From Phorcus lineatus (lineage: Eukaryota > Mollusca > Gastropoda > Trochida > Trochidae): DNA of 64,000 bases. The DNA is taken from assembly GCA_921293015.1 (NCBI GenBank), contig OV121084.1, positions 21,580,960-21,644,959 on the forward strand, given 5' to 3'. Numbering within the stretch: position 1 is the stretch's first letter; each line of letters opens with the position of its first letter. Below are positions 58,276 through 64,000 of the stretch, piece by piece. A program made the translations under genes and the position numbers. The notes below the pieces were generated by a model that made no database searches, was not told the origin of the DNA, and saw only the letters and a program-made list of their open reading frames with translations.

Positions 58276-58620
58276 TCTGAATGGTTGAAAAAAGATGAAA
58301 ACTCCATTTCCGAAACTTTACTTAATATAATATTTTCTACAGGTTTAAGAGGTAAAGTTAATAAGTTAATAACATCTTTTTAGGAATTTTTTTTACAGGG
58401 GTATAGCTGATTTAGTACTGTTGTACAATAAAGCAGGTGAATCTGAACTAGCGGCAAAAACAAGTAAAGAACTAGATGAGGTGGTTTAAACTGTTGTCTT
58501 TGCACATAGGATTTGAGGATAGGTCAGATTTATAACACAGAAAGTAATGCTAGTGAAGTTGGGGCTGTTGGCAACGATGCAGCAAATGGTAACAATGCAA
58601 CCAATACTCATGATAGGGAG

Positions 58621-59946
58621 CATGTGCAAATTAGGTCATCACCTGCACAATCTACACACACCCCTCTGCATGTGCAAATTAGGTCATCGCCTGCACAATC
58701 TACACACACCCCTCTGCATGTGCAAATTAGGTCATCGCCTGAACAATCTACACACACCCCTCTGCATGTGCAAATTAGGTCATCACCTGAACAATCTACA
58801 CACACCCCTCTGCATGAGCAAATTAGGTCATCACCTGAACAATCTACACACACCCCTCTGCATGTGCAAACTAGGTCATCACCTGAACAATCTACACACA
58901 CCCCTCTGCATGAGCAAATTAGGTCATCACCTGAACAATCTACACACACCCCTCTGCATGTGCAAATTAGGTCATCACCTGAACAATCTACACACACCCC
59001 TCTGCATGCTCAAATTAGGTCATCACCTGCACAATCTACACACACCCCTCTGCATGCTCAAATTAGGTCATCACCTGAACAATCTACACACACCCCTCTG
59101 CATGCTCAAATTAGGTCATCACCTGCACAATCTACACACACCCCTCTGCATGCTCAAATTAGGTCATCACCTGAACAATCTACACACACCCCTCTGCATG
59201 CGCAAATTAGGTCATCACCTGCACAATCTACACACACCCCTCTGCATGTGCAAATTAGGTCATCACCTGAACAATCTACACACACCCCTCTGCATGCTCA
59301 AATTAGGTCATCACCTGAACAATCTACACACACCCCTCTGCATGCTCAAATTAGGTCATCACCTGCACAATCTACACACACCCCTCTGCATGTGCAAATT
59401 AGGTCATCACCTGAACAATCTACACACACCCCTCTGCATGTGCAAATTAGGTCATCACCTGAACAATCTACACACAGCCCTCTGCATGAGCAAATTAGGT
59501 CATCACCTGCACAATCTACACACACCCCTCTGCATGCTCAAATTAGGTCATCACCTGAACAATCTACACATGATGAGGTGTAATGACCTAATTTTCACAT
59601 GCAATCTACACACACCCCTCTGCATGAGCAAATTAGGTCATCACCTGCACAATCTACACACACCCCTCTGCATGAGCAAATTAGGTCATCACCTGCACAA
59701 TCTACACACACCCCTTTGCATGCTCAAATTAGGTCATCACCTGAACAATCTACACATGATGAGGTGTAATGACCTAATTTTCACATGCAATCTACACACA
59801 CCCCTCTGCATGAGCAAATTAGGTCATCACCTGCACAATCTACACACACCCCTCTGCATGTGCAAATTAGGTCATCACCTGAACAATCTACACACACCCC
59901 TCTGCATGGGAAAATAAGGTCATCACCTGCACAATCTACAGACACC
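58621..59946 (+). repeat. 48-bp minisatellite (16-codon unit), ~27 copies
   Basis: The first block (58621-59572) has 20 copies in exact 48-bp register without a single indel. In one frame the unit reads HVQIRSSPEQSTHTPL; only two codons vary much (V/E/A at position 2, E/A at position 9). Then come two 182-bp higher-order copies, each containing an inverted half unit (TGATGAGGTGTAATGACC at 59571 and 59753), and a few more normal units. All frames tend to be open, so openness proves nothing. It runs directly into the BEL gag region in the same direction, so it may have been part of gag. Confidence 0.9.
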
Positions 59947-59959
59947 CCTATCACAAACT

Positions 59960-60380
59960 TTGAACAACCAACCATGGAAACAAGAGATTCTCATTCAATA
60001 TCTCACCACGGCATGTGACATTGCTCTGGAGAGATTGGAACGCAAATATGGGGTTAAAGGTGCCAAATTGCTTAAAGATGGAGAAAATTTATCATTTCAA
60101 GCCTTTGCGTTCTGGTTTTGCAAAAGTTTTAGAGAGATGCTAGATGTTGCGGTTGCTTCTTTTGAAGATGCTGTTAAGATAGCGGAATTAGGGGATGGTT
60201 GTTTATATGCTCTGTTGCTTAAAAAGTTGACAAAGGACATGATAACTTAATACAAACGATGGGTATATGAACAACAGAGACAGGATCCGTTAGCACGATG
60301 CGTGAATGGGTTCTATTGGAGTCTGATTTCCACACAGTGGCATCTGAGGCAAAGTATGGTGTATCAAAGCCAGATGTAAG
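59960..60380 (+). pseudogene. BEL/Pao gag-type region
   Basis: Helical region with LERLERKYGVKGAKLLKDGE, AFAFWFCKSF and AELGDGCLYALLL, then MREWVLLESDFHTVASEAKY. The 'REW...E..F.T.ASE' stretch is what I recall from BEL/Pao gag proteins. Preceded by the 48-bp minisatellite. Confidence 0.55.
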
Positions 60381-60383
60381 GTA

Positions 60384-60923
60384 CAGTCAGACCTCGATAA
60401 TCCGAACACTTCCGTTTTTCATCAAAAATGTTCGGATAGTGAAATGTTCGGATTACTGAAATGAACCAAATCGACAGACAGATGATAATGTATATGGAAT
60501 ATCAAATGAGTTTTAGTTCATATAAGCATAACAACTGGGATACATATAATAATAAAACAATCATTGAACAAAATCATTTCTGGACATACATGCACAAAAC
60601 ATGTCAAAACATTCAACGAACTCACTCTCGTGTCAATCAACAGCTGTCATTGATGTTTACCGATTCAATCAGTGTGGTGCTCGCTTGTCTAGATCTAGAG
60701 GATTACCGAACACTTTGATAAACCATCGGATTAATGAAGCAGAAATAGCTGTAATTAACTAATCCGTTACAGCTAATTAGCGTTCGGATTCAGAGACTGA
60801 ATCAACGGATAAATGAATCAACATTTAATGAGTTTATATAGAGATTAGTTTGGTTACAGCTTGCTACCGTACGGACACTGCAAGATTCGGATTATCGGTG
60901 GCCAGACTATTGCGAGTTGACTG
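60384..60923. mobile_element. pogo/Tigger-like MITE, 540 bp
   Basis: TA on both sides (60382-60383, 60924-60925). The ends begin CAGTCAGACCTCGATAATCC on the left and CAGTCAACTCG on the right, with GATAATCCGAA shared further in. CAGTCA...GATAATCCG is typical of pogo-type elements. No transposase. It lies inside the BEL fossil and is younger. Confidence 0.8.
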
Positions 60924-61209
60924 TATAGGCAAAAATCAGAGTCCTTCTTTGTCATGCCAGACAGTAATCAGAGTCAAATGTGTACCATTTGACAATCCCT
61001 GTAGAACTTAAAAAACCCAAAATTGTTGTTAATGTACTTCTTGATGATGCAAGTACTCAGACCAAATGATTGCAGAATGTCAGACTTATGTCTCCTTTCA
61101 TCATCAGGGCAAAGATTCTTCTACAAGAAATCTGGACAACTGGTTCTGATTGGGATGAAGTCACATATCTGGAACAGAGGCATGGCAATCATGTCATTAG
61201 ATATAACAA

Positions 61210-61398
61210 TTGGCAATAGTTTGCATTCGTAGTTGTATCAAGTTTCATTCAGATTCCTCCAAGACAAACCTTTATGTTTTTGTAGATGCCTCAGAAGCAG
61301 CCTTTTGTGCAGTTATTTATGATGTTACAACTCACAATGATTGCAAATCAATGAGCCATGTTGCACCTTTAAAAGCAATAAGTACTCCTAGAATGTAA
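61210..61398 (+). pseudogene. BEL/Pao RNase H-type region
   Basis: LYVFVDASEAAFCAVIYDV followed by HVAPLKAISTPRM matches the Pao peptidase/RNase H wording (VFVDASE.AY.AV.Y ... VAPLK..S.PR.EL). The remainder of pol around it is not legible. Confidence 0.7.
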
Positions 61399-61824
61399 TT
61401 GCTTTCAGCCATTCTTGGTATTAAACTTTTTCTTGTTGTGGCAAAGGCTTTGAACATACCATGACATTCTGCAATCATGTGGTTTGACAGATTGACAGAA
61501 TGTGTTATGGTGGGTGAAAAGACCAAGCAGAAGTTTAAAGTCATTTGTTGCAAATCGTGTTGGCTACATGCAAGAGAACACCCACCCTCAACAGAGGCGA
61601 TATGTTAACACACAACAAAAATGCGGCAGATATTGTGTCATGAGGTGCTAAAAGTCAAAGAAATCTGCACATCAAACTGAATCAATGGTCCTGAATTTCT
61701 TTTTGAATGGCCAAAATAAGCTGTAAATTTTTCACAAAGTTGAAAAGAAAAAAGTAAATCCTCAAGTTGATCTGTTAAAGTTTGTTGAGGTACACAATCA
61801 TCTTGGTTTTCCAATTGGAAGAAA

Positions 61825-62391
61825 TTGTTTTTAATACTTGCCTGGGTTTATCGTTTCCTCCACAACTGTCAAGTACATACCACTTTTAGGAAGACAGATT
61901 GTCTTGGATTGGATGTTGAGGAGACTGAAGCTGCTGAAACAAAACTATTGATATGTACACGAAAAGCAGCATTTCCTACAGATTATTATGCTCTTTCTAA
62001 GGGTAGGTTAGTTGCAACCACAAGTAAAATCACAGATCTTTGTCCATTCTTGGATGCAAATGGCCTCCTCAGATCAAGTGGAAGGTTAACATTTTCTAAT
62101 GTTATATCTCCAGACGCTAGATGTCCAATCATACTTCCTCGCAGGCAGTGGATCACAAAGCTGATAGTCAATTTCTACCCTTACAATGTAAAGCACATGG
62201 GAACCAACGGCACATTAGCCACAATCTCCTCTAGATTCTGTATTTTGGATTTTGGACTTGCAGGTCCATTTTTCACAGTTCAAGAGCTGATGACTGCTTT
62301 CACAGGAGCAGAGGATCTCGTCAAAAACACCTCTGATGCCAAACCATTTTTTCCATGGCCAAATGGATGGTGCCTTTGCCCCAGAGATTGA
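61825..62391 (+). pseudogene. BEL/Pao integrase zinc-binding region
   Basis: LCPFLDANGLLRSSGRLTF, then CPIILPRRQWITKLIVNFY and KHMGTNGTLATISSRFCI, the zinc-binding (H2C2) part before a BEL integrase core. The Asp/Asp/Glu core is not seen complete. Confidence 0.75.
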
Positions 62392-62415
62392 TAAGACATC
62401 CAATCCAAGCAAGCG

Positions 62416-62673
62416 TTGGAGAACTCGAACGTCACAATTGTAAACATTGGATGCAGGAATGGCTACCTACGCCAAAAAAAGTGGTTTAGTCCAACCCATG
62501 ATGTTTGTGTTGACAATGTCGTGGTCATAGTATCACCAGACACACCTTGCGGTTGTTGGCCACTTGGCAGGGTTATCAAGACATATCCTGGTCGTACGCT
62601 CCAGATTGGCAAAACCATTTTGACCAGACCAGTGACGAAGATTTGTCCACTGGAATGGAATTGTTCTGCTTGA
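62416..62673 (+). pseudogene. BEL/Pao C-terminal domain (DUF5641-like)
   Basis: DNVVVIVSPDTPCGCWPLGRV, then LTRPVTKICPLE, the hallmark end of BEL/Pao pol. The next 200 bp contain a second copy of the last 57 bp. Confidence 0.75.
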
Positions 62674-62864
62674 TTCCATAGAAAGAGAACTTTCCTCCAG
62701 TGATGTAGACTTATGTAGATAGTTTTCTGTACATTATTTTCAGGAATAACAGGGTTTATTCATTTGTTTATTCAAGTCGTTATTTGTATTGTAGTTCAAT
62801 GGTAACTCTCCAGATGGGCAAAACCATTTTGACCAGACCAGTGACGAAGATTTGTCCACTGGAA
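62599..62864 (+). repeat. 57-bp direct duplication at the BEL 3' end
   Basis: 62599-62655 and 62808-62864 differ by about two bases (CTCCAGATTGGC / CTCCAGATGGGC). The interval of 209 bp is AT-rich. It could be a recombination or reverse-transcription scar. Confidence 0.85.
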
Positions 62865-64000
62865 ATAATTCTAATATTATAACTACATCTTGTACATCAA
62901 CAACATTTCAGTACCTATACATATCACATTTTCCTGTAGAATTGTCTGATGAAGGGGAGCAAACATCCCTGAAACGTAACTAAATTTCTCTCCATGAAAC
63001 TCGTGCCTTCTGTTTTTTATTTGTTTGGCGAATACCCCCTTCTACTTTCAGGAAATGGTAGAATAGAAAAGGATGAAAATCTGACTTGAAATTCGTTTAT
63101 AAATGCAATTTCAAAGAAAGACTTTGTCAGAGCAGATGATGTCTGCAGTTTTGTCTGGCTGTATGAAAAAGAATGATCAAAACTTGATCTATCAATCATT
63201 GGTTGATTAGTTCTCAACTGGAATAAACATAAGTACCTTTGAAGCCATTCTATTGATGGTTCACAATGAAATAAAAATTTGCAACTTTCAATACTTTTAC
63301 TAATAACCAATAACAACACTTATTGATTTCATCATGTAAAAAATATGGATTCTAAAGAAAAGCATATCATATTAATCATATATATTCATCTTAAGAAAAA
63401 ATAAACTTTAAAGTATTGAATATGAAATAAATGTTTTATATTAATATGTAAGTCAGGGGCGTAGCTAGGGATTTGAAAAATGTACTCAATCGAGGTATTT
63501 TTTTAAAAACAAGAACAGATTATTTCAGTCATGAGCCAAAGGGTAGGATGCTTCTTCCTCTATGGTTGTCAAAACAGTTCTGGTGAAGCCATTCAAATTA
63601 AAATAACATCTCTGATTAATACATGTGAAGATAATTTAAGATTTTATCTATCTGATGTACCTGGACTTAAATGCATCTATGCGTCTTTGACATATGGGGT
63701 CACGAAATACGATAAATGGCCAAGTTCTCTTATTTCACCTAAAGAGATTCGACACTGACTTTTGAAATGGGCTTTTAAAGGGTGTCTTTTTAGAGGGCAA
63801 TGTGTATGAGTTTGCTTCTAAAGAAATGGTTGAACTACCGGTATGTTTCAGTCTTAATTATCTTCCATTGATTGAAATACATCTTGTTTTCAATACCTAT
63901 TATTGAAATTATTTGAGGAAATAAACTGTTAAACAATAATGAATTATAAAAATCACTTGAAGTTATATCAGTTTGAAATATGTTTATTTCATGAGTTCTT
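62865..64000. other. nothing firmly recognised
   Basis: A block at about 62944-62985 (TCTGATGAAGGGG ... CCCTGAAACGTAA) has a form that recurs in many invertebrate repeats. The frames at 63017-63319 (minus) and 63531-63758 (plus) show no family I know. Confidence 0.4.

Larger units (their letters stand above)
59950..62680 (+). mobile_element. BEL/Pao LTR retrotransposon fossil
   Basis: Plus-strand order: a gag-type helical region (59950-60380), protease-type DDASTQT block (about 61030-61065), RNase H-type block (VFVDASEAAFCAVIY), integrase zinc region (RQWITKLIVNFYPYNVKHMG), and the C-terminal BEL-specific domain (DNVVVIVSPDTPCGCWPLGR). The order and last domain are typical of BEL/Pao. LTRs were not found. 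Broken, with many breaks and short overall, so old. A pogo-like MITE lies inside at 60384-60923. Confidence 0.8.

Noticed and set aside
58547-59917. Long 456-residue frame (CKLGHHLNNLHTPLCM repeat) and the antisense Cys/Asp-rich frame as genes
   Set aside because: With a 48-bp period free of stops, every frame without a stop in one unit stays open throughout. Openness is no evidence of coding.
58621-59946. CRISPR-like array of regular repeats
   Set aside because: The units abut with no spacers, the unit is 48 bp and codes a 16-residue period, and the setting is an animal transposon. It is a minisatellite.
62944-62985. Hammerhead-ribozyme-like word order CTGATGA ... GAAAC
   Set aside because: A second stem (AGGG/CCCT) exists, but I found no third helix or cleavage triplet in a fitting place; the phrase is common in invertebrate repeats.

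Overview
The window reads as intergenic DNA from an AT-rich animal genome crowded with transposable elements. A mollusc or other lophotrochozoan is my best guess. The evidence is the mix of families (Polintons, BEL/Pao, Ty3/gypsy, DIRS-order, Crypton, several LINE clades, Tc1, many MITEs) and a dispersed 'GCTCATCAGG...TCCGTCCGTCC' repeat of a kind I associate with molluscan and related invertebrate genomes. That placement is inference. I recognise no intact host gene, no rRNA and no convincing functional tRNA. Almost every coding-like stretch is a piece of a mobile element.

Layout. 1-6.6 kb: featureless AT-rich DNA with one long hairpin and a CA/CATA microsatellite. 6.6-13.6 kb: a tyrosine-recombinase retrotransposon fossil (minus strand), five ACTAG-N6/7-CTAGY sites, a Crypton DNA transposon (plus strand), a long hairpin and an SGNH-hydrolase fossil. 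13.6-20.6 kb: a GC-rich island of unknown origin, MITEs, and diverged copies of the dispersed tandem repeat. 20.6-23.5 kb: a Polinton piece with two divergent capsid-type genes, one of them entered by a Tc1 copy. 23.5-28.3 kb: a LINE interrupted by two insertions at TTAA. 28.7-32.0 kb: an unexplained array of about 20 copies of a 15-bp motif in both orientations, itself entered by a Kolobok-like MITE. 32.5-39.4 kb: dispersed repeats and a short Polinton with both ~550-bp terminal inverted repeats. 39.4-42.1 kb: a LINE on the minus strand entered by a second, nearly identical Tc1 copy. 42.6-44.1 kb: the end of a LINE with an RNase H domain. 44.9-47.6 kb: a third LINE with a TTAA MITE and a double-hairpin insertion. 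48.4-52.5 kb: a third set of Polinton genes, including an integrase, with a 1.9-kb TIR element inside one gene. 53.1-57.3 kb: a Ty3/gypsy element with both short LTRs, the youngest LTR element here. 58.6-62.9 kb: a 48-bp minisatellite running into a decayed BEL/Pao element that carries a pogo-like MITE.

How the parts relate. Nesting gives a relative order: LINEs and Polintons came first, and Tc1, TTAA-type and TIR elements landed in them later. The two Tc1 copies carry the same two in-frame stops, so they were probably moved by transposase made elsewhere. Three features remain unexplained by any family I know: the 15-bp motif array at 28.7-32.0 kb, a set of six long hairpins with unrelated stems but a shared CpG-rich 'GCGAG/CTCGC' centre, and the ACTAG-spacer-CTAGY cluster lying between two different tyrosine-recombinase elements.
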